Source: Owenia fusiformis (lineage: Eukaryota > Annelida > Polychaeta > Sabellida > Oweniidae). From it: 60,000 bases of DNA. Below are positions 35,201 to 42,800 of this stretch, piece by piece. Position numbers and translations under genes: made by a program. The notes below the pieces were generated by a model. That model was not told the DNA's origin. It was given only the letters and a program-made list of their open reading frames with translations, and did no database searches. The DNA is taken from contig CAIIXF020000005.1 of assembly GCA_903813345.2 (NCBI GenBank), forward strand, positions 41,953,394 through 42,013,393. Reading direction: 5' to 3'. Every line of letters starts with the position of its first letter. The stretch's first letter is position 1.

Positions 35201-37504
35201 CAAGGTATGTAGTTATGTAGTTCAAATGCTGCACAAATAATGGATTAGTTGGTTGGTGTGTGTGCGATGAGTCTGGATATATGCCCTTTTGGTCACTCAG
35301 TGAAATGTTTGTGAAATATAGTTTTTATAACTGTCCTAGTTATATTTGATAAGTATATTTACTTTTTCATGAGTTTTGATGCATAATTAACCCCCTGCTG
35401 CGAGTCAAATAAGTATCCTAACAGAAAACAAATAATGATTATCAGAGAAAAAAACACCAATGGCTACATGTATGACATGTAAAGTAGAAATAACTATAAA
35501 GACCCATGAGGAATTAAAAAGAAAATCATAATTTTTAAATATACTTTAGGATTTAAATTTTTTCAAATTCAAAACAGGATGGCTGCCATTTGATGTAAGA
35601 AATGGTTTAGGTTTTTTGACTGATTCTGACTCTTCATCACCAGGATCATGCATAGAGATTATAAAAATTGAAACCAAAATGTTGTGCTCAGCATGAATTT
35701 GACTGAAATATGTATAATTTCACCAACATAATTGAAGTGTCAAAACTGGATGCTCAGTAACTTTGAGTGACTATAATCCCTTGATTATCCAGATAAACAC
35801 CAGTTCACTTATCAAGAAACACCATTCAATGTCTATACAAAGAAAGTGAGCAATGTTTTGGAGGATAAGTTTTAAACTTTTTGTATAAATTATTCATTTA
35901 GTATTTGCATTTGATTTTTTTTCAATTGTGCCATAGTAATATACATTCTCTTTGTTGCCAATAATCTCATTAATTGTGATACAAATTGATATTTTTGTAC
36001 TCTCAGAAGAAGGATAAGATATTGAGGTTTAATAATTTGTGTGATTGAGTTGGTTTTTCAGACATTACAATTTGCAATATTTTCAAAGTCGATATCTTGA
36101 CTCACTACCGGACTTATCCTTTTGTATGAATCATTTTCTGTTATCTTTACTATTTATTTCACAATTTCATGTTGTGTTTCAGGTCCAAGTGGTGTTGATC
36201 ACCCACTGTATCGTGCAGCCCTACTCAGTAGTGGCACTGAGCAGCTATTGTCTCCCTACACACCTGATGAGTCCAGTATGGCTGAGGCACTACCCTTGCT
36301 ACCCCCAGGCACCAGCCCCCCTAGGGATACCCCACATCTTAAACCACCCCCAATGAGGCCACCTCCAAAGATCCCATCATTATTTGAAATTCGACCTCAA
36401 GGGTCTGAGATGGATACAGCACAAAGTGATTCCCCCAGTCAGGATTCCTGGCATACTGGACCAAGGGGACCACCTCAATCTCAAGTATCTCCTCATCATA
36501 GCACTAGAGGCCCCCCAGGGCAGGAATCGGGGGAAGGAAGATTCAATGTACCTCCTCCACATGGTGGCCATGGTAGTCAGGTATCCCCTCCAGGAGGCTC
36601 CAGGCCTCCACCTGCTAATGGACCTAGGGGACCACCCCCTAGCCACTCTGATCCTTGGGGACCACCCTTGAATCAATCTGGACCAAGGGGACCACCCCCT
36701 AATCAATCAGTACATAGGGGACCATCTCCAAGTCAATCAGGACCTAGGGGACCTCCATCAAATCAGTCTGGACCTAGAGGACCTCCACCGAGTCAATCTG
36801 GACCTCCTCCAAGCCAGTCTGGACCTCCCCCAAGTCAGTTTGGACCAAGGGGACCTCCCCCAAGTGAATTGGATCACAAAGGACCTCCACCCAGTCAATA
36901 TGGCCCCAGAGGGCCTTCTCCCAAATCTCTGACTGGGGCAAACATGACCCCTATCACTCCCAACGTTGGGCCCAGAGGAGCCCTTTCTGGGGGCATAAGA
37001 CCCCAGACTTCATCCCTTCTGAAGGGAGCAACAACTGAGGGACCAAGGCTAACTCCTTTGGCTTCAAGAGGCTTTAAATCAATGGCAAAACCTGCAGCTA
37101 AACCCTACACTCCCCCAGTAGAAGAGCCAAAACCTGTAGAACTGGAGGATCCCTTAGACAACCTACCTCCAGTACAGAGTATGCCTACACCTCCTATAAG
37201 AATGAAAGTCAGTAAAGGAGCTACCATGCCTTTCAAGCTGAAATTTCCATTTGGGAATGTTGAGGAAGAACCACTACCCCCAGGTATAGCACCAGAACGA
37301 CAAGGCACTGGAGGGTCTATGATCCCCCCACCCCCTAAGCAACACCCGTTCAGTAGCATTAAGGAAGTGCCCCCTATAAGACCAACACAGGAGGTAGAGA
37401 CCCAGGGAGCTGAAGAGCAAACAAAGGAGGTGCCCCAACAGGCATCTGGTGAGAAAAAACTTGAATCAATACAAGAAAAAATGCTGCGGATGATCAGCAA
37501 ATAA
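2104..37504 (+). CDS. TASOR: TASOR-like protein (HUSH complex scaffold homologue), 3' 12 exons of a gene starting upstream
   Basis: TASOR is the scaffold of the nuclear HUSH complex, which silences transposons and long intronless DNA through chromatin. Twelve exons join in phase: 2104-2258, 2401-2710, 3537-3591, 17532-17613, 18819-18877, 20100-30973, 31110-31178, 31394-31670, 32032-32140, 34432-34652, 35079-35204, 36183-37504. They total 13659 nt, 4552 codons plus stop. Homology rests on the block from 31110 to 35204 (about residues 3846-4112): a KVEAIVLIHKDDKDLIH strand-helix unit, a GGIAML turn, W-x-IKVH, KHDCD, and an IQN...RHHILI ending. These match in order the C-terminal alpha/beta and PIN-like domains of vertebrate TASOR as I remember them. 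The adjacent convergent CCDC66 gene supports the call. The protein is far longer than human TASOR (about 1,670 aa) because of one giant disordered exon. The pseudo-PARP and SPOC regions are not in the window. The true start is upstream. Confidence 0.8.
2401..2710 (+). CDS. TASOR: TASOR-like exon b
   Basis: Acceptor tatattctccag, donor GAG|GTATGT. The frame encodes RELKELFSNMSTRTYSQRR and a charged segment ending DMRTYEQE. It ends in phase 0. Confidence 0.85.
3125..3376 (+). pseudogene. 3' end of a non-LTR retrotransposon ORF
   Basis: A stop-free frame ending in TAA at 3374-3376 reads EKFKTTEHFLIKCPLLLNER and on to AIQSLGQGNF. The TTEHFLIKC...NERE pattern is typical of the tail of non-LTR polymerase ORFs. 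It is followed by an A-rich, AAC-containing tail (about 3410-3450). The 5' part is missing, as expected for truncated insertion. It lies in the intron between exons b and c, same strand as the gene. Confidence 0.65.
3537..3591 (+). CDS. TASOR: TASOR-like exon c
   Basis: Short 55-nt exon with acceptor cactttttag and donor ACTG|GTAAAT. It encodes DMRTSSAAMLAHKQETRT and leaves one base (G) for the next exon, which lies 14 kb away. Confidence 0.8.
3918..4035. repeat. short tandem repeat (about 36 bp, 3 copies)
   Basis: TTGTGAAAACCTTGCTTGG-like units repeat three times with small changes. They create an artificial open frame here. Confidence 0.6.
4380..6156. other. intron sequence, nothing recognised
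   Basis: AT-rich intron between the short repeat and the foldback element. I see no exon, RNA gene or clear repeat structure. Confidence 0.4.
6700..7400. repeat. about 185-bp tandem subrepeats in left arm
   Basis: Four units contain TAGCCATGGCTGACCCCTAT and AACAAGTCCAAAATTTGAAA. The inverted set is at about 10600-11440 in the right arm. Confidence 0.85.
7568..8070. mobile_element. possible inverted-repeat element nested in the foldback
   Basis: Starts CAGTAAAATCTC after TA and ends ACAGGTTTCACTG, a degraded version of the CAGTAAAACCTG ends seen at 45591. The right TA is missing, so boundaries are tentative. Confidence 0.35.
8350..9350 (+). pseudogene. decayed repeat-associated gene inside the foldback element
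   Basis: Broken plus-strand frames read IDKTFVIDAMAMTKGK (about 8556), FGELWKAIFDY, AQRIDFILDS, SVKDSER (to about 8760), then EADFKLIHSVLHSVGEH and NDTDILIL (about 9008-9110). The order DKT-IDAMA / FGEL / RIDFxxD / SIKxxER / EAD / DTDxLxL matches a repeat-associated family common in invertebrate genomes, from memory; I know no accepted name. Several stops and frameshifts are present. Confidence 0.4.
9892..10555. mobile_element. nested hairpin element
   Basis: Arms of about 175 bp at 9892-10065 and 10370-10555 are inverted, including CCACCCACATG / CATGTGGGTGG and GATGATAAAATA / TATTTTATCATC, with a loop of about 300 bp. Confidence 0.6.
12833..14125. repeat. 162-bp satellite array (8 units)
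   Basis: GTTTCCAGCCAAACCGTT starts units at 12841, 13003, 13165, 13327, 13489, 13651, 13813 and about 13975, an exact 162-bp step. The last unit is slightly shorter. Each ends GGCCATTTTGGATTTTCCGT. A degenerate extra unit lies at 14330-14470. Confidence 0.95.
14622..14753. repeat. 130-bp hairpin
   Basis: Inverted arms centred near 14682 (CAAATATTTCACTCTATT / AATAGAGTGAAATATTTG and GTGATATTCCAC / GTGGAATATCAC). Confidence 0.7.
14754..15044. mobile_element. 291-bp MITE
   Basis: Terminal inverted repeats of 22 bases with one mismatch: it starts TTATTATATCACTG and ends CAGTGATATAATAA, allowing one T for C change. It is noncoding and directly abuts the hairpin at 14622. Confidence 0.7.
16352..16446. 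repeat. 20-bp tandem repeat (5 units)
   Basis: TTGTATTGCATGGCATTCTG repeats five times with C-to-T changes in the last units. Confidence 0.9.
17066..17309. mobile_element. 244-bp MITE with 30-base inverted ends
   Basis: AGAGATTTTGTAACTCACTT at the left and AAGTGAGTTGCGAAATCTCT at the right are inverted copies with two mismatches; both continue into TATAGCAT. Confidence 0.7.
17532..17613 (+). CDS. TASOR: TASOR-like exon d
   Basis: Acceptor tacactttcag, donor GGGACA|GTATGT. With the G carried over from exon c it reads GPKLLGSIEMKESANPVLKQ and on to LMG, leaving CA. Phase agreement across the 14-kb intron is the evidence that both sides are one gene. Confidence 0.82.
17760..17970. repeat. two degenerate tandem units
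   Basis: Two units of about 150 bp contain AGC(A/G)TGGCACACT and a GCCA(C)CATTTT element. They may be distant relatives of the 162-bp satellite. Confidence 0.4.
18819..18877 (+). CDS. TASOR: TASOR-like exon e
   Basis: Acceptor gtttattttag, donor GGTG|GTGAGT. It reads HVEDDEENTSPEPLRNQPSG, an acidic linker, and ends with a single G that pairs with GT at 20100. Confidence 0.82.
19246..19773. repeat. 528-bp near-perfect palindrome upstream of the giant exon
   Basis: Arms of about 243 bp are centred at 19509.5 with no net indel and few mismatches; the loop is about 42 bp. Each arm contains an ATG-exon-donor cassette. The palindrome lies 330 bp before the giant exon acceptor. Confidence 0.9.
19283..19313 (+). 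CDS. possible alternative first exon in a palindrome
   Basis: Inside the left arm of a 528-bp palindrome, an ATG in strong context (A at -3, G at +4) opens MAELPPGLGF and ends at a good donor, TTTCG|GTAAGA. It ends with one spare base. The next acceptor downstream in this gene, at 20100, takes exactly one spare base, so splicing would give an in-frame short isoform starting just before the giant exon. The same exon-like sequence is present inverted in the right arm at 19706-19736. No transcript evidence is available. Confidence 0.3.
20100..30973 (+). CDS. TASOR: TASOR-like giant exon (10,874 nt)
   Basis: Acceptor gttcaacag, donor ACTAAG|GTAAGA, open throughout. In order it encodes: YxP repeats (20239-20485); a PKLGKL motif array (21341-23703); a probably folded helical segment (23800-24171, VYVPQKYVDEHDLIYLK onward); acidic and Lys-rich tracts (about 24900-25130); an RS/RD-rich region (26249-26829); NEYG repeats (27160-27390); a second possible folded segment (28120-28610, GDVLVLHDLFYKKKIVG); KRK basic clusters; SRWDKV; a poly-Pro tract; and a Q/Y/W/G/P-rich end with AWQEYWKKQQ, like the Tyr motifs of FUBP proteins. 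The sense strand is A-rich. The frame is open upstream to 20063, but that part has no ATG and is intron. Confidence 0.9.
20239..20485 (+). repeat. YxP motif repeats in the TASOR-like protein
   Basis: About eight YIP, YQP, YKP, YTP or YVP motifs occur every 8-15 residues at the start of the giant exon, in acidic context. Such spaced motifs often serve as multivalent binding sites; the partner is unknown. Confidence 0.7.
21341..23703 (+). repeat. PKLGKL motif array (about 17 copies)
   Basis: The motif F-G-P-K-L-G-K-L-(S/N)-F-(A/T)-S recurs every 35-60 residues from TRPKLNKLNFVSS to FGPKLGRLSFVRS. Spacers are acidic or polar and not conserved with one another. The contrast between a conserved motif and free spacers argues for selection on the motif. 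Confidence 0.9.
26249..26829 (+). repeat. RS/RD/RE-rich region of the TASOR-like protein
   Basis: About 190 residues of Arg alternating with Asp, Glu and Ser (DSPSQRED, SPRRRFREE, YRDDRYDS, RDDRYEGHRDD). This composition is typical of RNA-processing bodies and resembles the N-terminal part of Periphilin, another HUSH subunit. Confidence 0.8.
27160..27390 (+). repeat. NEYG repeats
   Basis: Four copies of (V/I)NEYG(T/S) about 20-30 residues apart, each followed by a Ser/Leu/Glu stretch. Unknown role. Confidence 0.7.
31110..31178 (+). CDS. TASOR: TASOR-like exon g, start of C-terminal conserved domains
   Basis: Acceptor catatattccag, donor CAT|GTAAGT, phase 0 at both ends. It reads VSPRDGTCMYVHNKDKAKCK and SVH. 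This begins the block that aligns with the alpha/beta domain before the TASOR PIN-like domain. Confidence 0.88.
31394..31670 (+). CDS. TASOR: TASOR-like exon h, alpha/beta domain
   Basis: Acceptor atactttgcag, donor CCTG|GTATGT. It encodes RFLLFMGAKDFDPYSPTLLK, KVEAIVLIHKDDKDLIHTVP, a strand with DVIDV, then EKGGIAMLDNEVL. The order of hydrophobic strands and the GG turn match vertebrate TASOR. Confidence 0.9.
32032..32140 (+). CDS. TASOR: TASOR-like exon i
   Basis: Acceptor tgtttgtttcag, donor TTAAA|GTATGT. It encodes ESLQTLCDYFESQTWKEGTN, then WCIKVH and a Lys-rich helix. This parallels the W-x-W-K-V-H segment of vertebrate TASOR. Confidence 0.88.
32400..33418. repeat. tandem duplication of about 484 bp with CTGT microsatellite
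   Basis: 32440-32934 and 32936-33418 read the same base for base apart from a 12-nt loss in the (CCGTCTGTCTGT)n start of the second copy. The offset is 484 bp. The first copy is preceded by TTATGTCCCCACCACATAG, a block typical of mollusc repeats. Confidence 0.95.
33440..34330. repeat. second 162-bp-type satellite array (5-6 units)
   Basis: Units of about 160 bp with AACCGTTTGGTAGATCAATT and GCAGCCATTTTGGATTTTCC are related to the array at 12833 but diverged. They follow directly after the 484-bp duplication. Confidence 0.9.
34432..34652 (+). CDS. TASOR: TASOR-like exon j
   Basis: Acceptor atatattgcag, donor ATCAG|GTAAAG. It encodes KMDSNPAMAAANKHAEETLA, then VKHDCDKHRK, YLHCYTHIQNENIKIARHHI. 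The H-x-CD ... QN ... RH pattern matches vertebrate TASOR closely. Confidence 0.9.
35079..35204 (+). CDS. TASOR: TASOR-like exon k, PIN-like end
   Basis: Acceptor tgtatttcag, donor CAAG|GTATGT. It encodes DIDPSSVSGQMFLHNGIDIQ, then FCKKYAKLDVLVLPQSVQ, the last conserved strand and helix before the proline-rich tail. Confidence 0.87.
35205..36182. other. intron before the last TASOR-like exon
   Basis: AT-rich, with no recognisable element or exon. Confidence 0.4.
36183..37504 (+). CDS. TASOR: TASOR-like last exon, collagen-like proline-rich tail
   Basis: Acceptor gttgtgtttcag; stop TAA at 37502-37504. After a short GPSGVDHPLYRAALLSSG link it encodes a 440-residue disordered tail with many GPRGPPPSQSGP units (about 36440-36930). 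A conserved-looking basic and proline stretch follows, ending EKKLESIQEKMLRMISK, a probable amphipathic helix. Confidence 0.88.
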
Positions 37505-37727
37505 TGACATTGGAATATTTTGAAATGATTAAATAGTTCACAATCCAAGTTAATTTTCAGAGGTATTTATTACTCATGCACAAAACAATTTTGAATTCAT
37601 CAAATGCTTTTAAATCTTCTGAATCTTTTTTTGGCTGGCACAGTATAATAATGTACATTGCCCAGAAATTGTGACTAAATTAATTTAATTTTTGCCCTAT
37701 CCTTGGGACAGTTCATTAACTGATCTG

Positions 37728-37733
37728 AATAAA
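37728..37733 (+). terminator. poly(A) signal for TASOR-like gene
   Basis: AATAAA 224 bases after the stop codon, the first on this strand. Further AATAAA copies at 38351 and 38661 (the latter followed by a T-rich stretch) could give longer 3' ends. Confidence 0.6.
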
Positions 37734-39174
37734 GAAAAATATGTGCACATTTAGTTGCTGGTGGTTATCGACTAAGTAGCGTGGAATTGACGTTCATGCA
37801 GGCAACTCAGGTTGAAGCACACTCAAGTTGTATAGTAGTAGATAATGTCATTTTGGTTTCAGTAAAAACAAGATATTAATTAGTGATTAGACAGTAGAAA
37901 GTAAGTTTCCATTGTACTGTGATTGTGGGAATAGTATGTTGTCTTGGTAACAAATACACATTGTATGTACACATACTAATGTTCAAACTGTCTGGGTAAA
38001 AAGTTCATGTCAAATGTTGTAGGTACACGTGCTACTGTTATGTTCAAAATTTCGTGTTGAGTTTTGAAGAACTTTCATGTAAATATTTCATAATTCATAA
38101 AAGTACAAAATGTCATTAAAAATTAAATGATGTTAAATTAAGCAGTACTGACAGATCTTTTATTTTCATGTTGCAATATCACTTGTATCATATATTTTCC
38201 CATGCAATATTTTATTATTATGTTATGTTAGAATGGGCTCAAAATTTGGTTTATATACACTTGTGTTACAAGTCCATTGTTTTCACTGATTTAAGAATTA
38301 TGATAAAACTGAGACAAAAATATTTCATTTTTGCTTACTAATATGATTCAAATAAAATGACTTAGTTAATATGATAAAAATATGCACTGTACTAAATAGT
38401 TTGAAACCATTCTTTCATTTTGCTTTTTACTACACTTGTCATTTAGATGACATGGACAAATCTTATTTAGATTACTCATTGCTTCATTAAAAGCTTATGT
38501 ATATTTTATAAAAAAACTATATTGATAAAATATTATATTGTATGTAAGATTACTATATCAAATTATATTAGAGATAATAGATTCAAACTATAACATTACC
38601 CAAATTGTAGTATATTGTATCTTATACTAATTGTATCAAAAAGGATGATTTTGGGGAACAAATAAAAACATAGAAATTCTATTCTTTTTTTTGTTTTGAA
38701 CTTCATTCTGCTTCAGATTTTCTTCTAGAAATATCTGGAGCAAAATTAAAAGCAGTTGCCAATAGTACAATCCAGATTCCATTGAAGGAGCCTGGCACAT
38801 GTGAGGTTTAGCTTCCCCTTCTATAGGTCACAACATGGTCACAATCATCCCATTAACATTCTGAATGATAAGGCTGTAAGAGAATATTGCAAAGAGCCAT
38901 CTCACTTCTGTCCTCTATTCCTCAAAACCTGACCTCATGAAACCTAATCAAGTAGTAAAGATGTTCCAGTAAAGACTGATAGAAATATTACATACTATTC
39001 TAGTATATACATCATTTAAGGATTAATGAATACAAACAACAGTGATATCTTTCTATCTAAAAACAAACTCTTGAGCATTAAGTTTGACCAGTTGACAACT
39101 GTCTAAAATGTATTTTAAAATTCCAAGAGGAAACCAAAGAAAAAAGAAAATAATCTATTGACAATTTACTGATA
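37734..39174. other. 3' UTR extension and convergent intergenic gap
   Basis: Very AT-rich sequence between the two converging genes. I see no coding exon here, only alternative AATAAA signals on the plus strand. Confidence 0.5.
38661..38666 (+). terminator. possible distal poly(A) signal for TASOR-like gene
   Basis: AATAAA followed within 30 bases by a T/G-rich run, the usual arrangement for cleavage. Use of this site would bring the TASOR 3' end within about 500 bases of the CCDC66 3' end. Confidence 0.4.
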
Positions 39175-39180
39175 TTTATT
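39175..39180 (-). terminator. poly(A) signal for CCDC66
   Basis: TTTATT on the plus strand, i.e. AATAAA on the minus strand, about 620 bases past the CCDC66 stop codon. It gives a 3' UTR of plausible length. Confidence 0.5.
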
Positions 39181-39798
39181 GCATCTAAAACAATATACAG
39201 TGTACAGATTTTGTCAATTATGTTTGAACTTTTTAAATCTGGCCATTTAAATGGAGCTATATGCAAAATAGCAGTATTCTAAAGTAAAGACCATTCCCTC
39301 ATGATTAACATGTGAAATAAATATGTTTATAAATACATAATGTGGAAAAAATGTCAATCATAATCTTCATATCAGAATTTGGATACAAAACATACACATA
39401 CAGTCTACATTGCTATCTTACAACTCAAAAAGCACCACTTTACTTCGCATTTAAATAAAATTATGACCAGCATCCATCACCATGATGTGCCTCAATTATA
39501 ATATAGGTGTAACCAGAGAAGATATGTAACGAGGAAATCACATGATAAACTGATTGCTGTCGTGAAATTATGTGTGAAGAGCAAAACAAATGCCAGTCAC
39601 AAAACAATTACTGTTTTTGGCCAGTATAAGTATCATGCAGAAACACTCAAACACACTCAAGGTAGGACATGTGATGTCTGAATGGCTTGAACAGAAATAA
39701 TTATACAACTCAAAGTGACACTTATACCAGCACATAAGCCTTTGTTAAAGTCACAGAAAGACACTTGAGTTAAATGCTGGATGGAATATTAGAAGTTT

Positions 39799-39876
39799 TC
39801 AATAGTTGACGTCTTCACGTTGTAGATCACTTGGAGACAAGCAGGTTTCAATCTCACGCTGCTTTTGAATAAGACC
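39799..39876 (-). CDS. CCDC66: CCDC66 exon 18 (stop)
   Basis: Acceptor atatttccag. Reads GLIQKQREIETCLSPSDLQR, EDVNY and TGA at 39801-39799. The human protein ends with a very similar GLLQKQRELET. Confidence 0.9.
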   Translation of the reverse strand, partial: GLIQKQREIETCLSPSDLQREDVNY

Positions 39877-42800
39877 CTGGAAATATACAATGACGATACT
39901 GTTTTACCAAATTCTACAAAGCACCATATTCTCACATTCAAAACAATCAAGAAGCAAAAAAATATTCCAATTTCATTGGAAGTTTTGACATTTTCAGAAT
40001 TGATATTTAAAGGTAGTCTAATTAGTCTAAATTGCTAATGCTGTTTGGAATAAACAGTTTATACCTTCCTAATGTCAGACAGCTGCTGTAGTATTATGTC
40101 TTGACGTGGAGTAGGGTGATCAAGTACAACACTAGGATTGAAGATGGGGTCCTGGGAATAACAAAGCATTAATTTTGCAAAATTAATTGTGACTCTAAAG
40201 ACCTATTTTCTCAGAACATATTGAGAATACATGTAATAATTTAAATTAGTAAAAGTAAAATTGTCTCATTCTAAATATTATATTAAAAAAAGGCATCCAG
40301 ACATCCCACTTTGTATTTAAACAAGAAACATTTTGGTACCTTGCTATGGCTCTTGGAAGGAGGTCTCTCAGGCATCATATTCTCCAGTTTTGTGTCATTA
40401 TAGTACTCCACGTGACCCCCATAGTTGGCAGGATTCAGCCCTTGTTTGTAAGCAATCCTGGCTCTCTCCATGCGGGAATTCTCGCGTGAGGGGGGACATG
40501 GGGAGTCCGCATGGGCAGGATCTAATATATCCTTAGTCCGAAGAAAAGGCACAAAATCTCCCGTTGCGATAGGTGGTGATACTGCCTTATAATCTTGATA
40601 TTTACCAAGCGGTTCAGTCTGAGACTGCGAGTGATAGTTCTTATAAGAATGTTGATCCATATCATACTGATTCTGATAAGTCCCTGGAGCATTTTTCAGA
40701 ATACTTCCTGCTCTTGGAGACTCGTGATGTTTTGACTGATTTTTATGATTCAAAGTTGGAATGGGTGGACTTTTTGACCTATGTGAATGAGGAGGAGACT
40801 CGTGATGTTTTGACTGACTTTTATTATTCAATGTTCGGATTGGTGGACTTTTTGTTCTATGAGATTGAGGGGGAGGAGTTGGATTTGAATGTTGTGCTCT
40901 CCGTCGATTTCTTTCTGGTGGAGGAGATGTGTTGTTTTGTATTGCATTGGAATGTCTAGCATGTGATTCATATGTCCTACTGTCTATTTCAGGGGTAGGG
41001 ATACCCTGTTGTATAGTTGTACTCCTGTGACTTGATGGACCCCCATCTCTTGGGGGTGATCGTGACCTAGATCTTTCCCGTTTAACCACATTTTCAGGTA
41101 TTCCCTTCATATTAGCTTCAATCATTGCTTTCAGTTCTTCAGCTCGTTTTAATTTACGAGCCTCAGCTTGTTTTTTATTTCTTTCATAAAAAGGATCTCG
41201 TTCCGATTGTTTCACAGGTTTTTTCTTTGCCTTTTGACCCCAACCAGGCCTCTCTGAAATCTTCTGTGTACCTTTGCGCTTTGGCTTCTCCTCAGTCTCC
41301 TTTTCAACCTCAGGTTTTTTAGAGTTCTTTTTGGCACTTATCACCCTGACTTTCTTGCCCTTTGTCTTGGCTTGATCGTGAATGGGACCTTCATATTCTA
41401 TATCCATACTTCCAGTTCTTTTCATGTCATCTTGACCTAGTTCTGAAAATGATAAATGAGATGCCATGGTGACCATTCTTCAACACTAAACAGAGTGAAA
41501 GGAACAATTAATAGACTGACTGACATATTTTCTCATTGAATCAGAAATTATGAAGTGATTTAGAACTGAAATGATTTGAGAGAGACTGTACTTTAAACAG
41601 ATGATTTTTTATATAATTGATTATAACATTTTTGTCTTCATTGTTTTCTTTTGTGTCAAGACAAATAGCATAGTATTAGGTAAACAAAGAAAGTCTATTG
41701 GTGGCCTAAGATAAGTTATCAGCTACCATAAAATGATACAGCATATTCTTAATATCCAAACACTCACCTGTTTGGATTCCAAACTCCCTCCTAGATGACA
41801 TTGGATCTGTACTTCCCTGCTTGTATTTACTGGGTATCACCACCTACCAAGTAATCAGAACAACATTAGAATATTAAAAATACAAGTGTCCAACTGTGAC
41901 ACTTTCAAATAATACTTTTTTTTCAAAACAACATTTTTTGCCTATTTTAGTTCAAACAAATCATATTTTGTGAACACATTGTACATGCATTGCGATACTG
42001 TAACCTCAGGGCCTAAGACACTACTAACTCATAATAAATATTCCATCATGACTATACACAAGGGGTCTACTAAAAATTCTTGCACTAAATTTTACAAGTG
42101 ATCTGATTCATTAACCCAGAGACAACCCACCTTCAGATAACTAGGATGTCCATGTTCCATAGAATGGTTTCCTTAAAAATGACTTTCATTAAAAATTGCC
42201 TTTTCACTTATTCATGAAATGAAATGAATTCCAAAAAACATGTGCAGTCAGAATGTCTATTTAAGGAATAAATAATGATAGGCCATTCAATATGGTGAAA
42301 TTCAGCACGAGTTGGACAGAATGTTGTACAAAGCATGAACCAAAGGTGAGTGCATTTGTACTAACATTCTGTCCAACGAGTGCTGAATTTCACCATATTG
42401 AATGGCCTATCATTATTTATTCCGATTCAAACATAAAAATTAGTAAAAGCCGTGTCTGTGGAACGGGCATGAAGGAAGAATACGCATGCTGTCAAGATTC
42501 TGAAGTCGGCCGGAAAATTTTTAGAATTTGTTTGGGCTGTTCTATTTAACTCCCCGTTTTAGATTTTATACGGTGTATGCAAACATGGGGTGTTGATAAA
42601 ATAAAATAGTTACGGAGGGAGTAAAAAAGAACAGCTATCCCCGGACAGAGCCCCAGATGTGCAGCTGAGATGTGACGTCACTCAAAACAATGCAAATTGC
42701 AGATTGAATAGAGCATGGTCGTGCATCTATGGAGAATTAGAGAACGTTCTATATTGGCTATGCTGCATTCTGATTGGTTGAGAAATTCGAATAGAGCACG

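Noticed and set aside
40573-40959. 128-codon plus-strand frame inside CCDC66
   Set aside because: It is antisense to exon 16 of CCDC66, which has strong family motifs.
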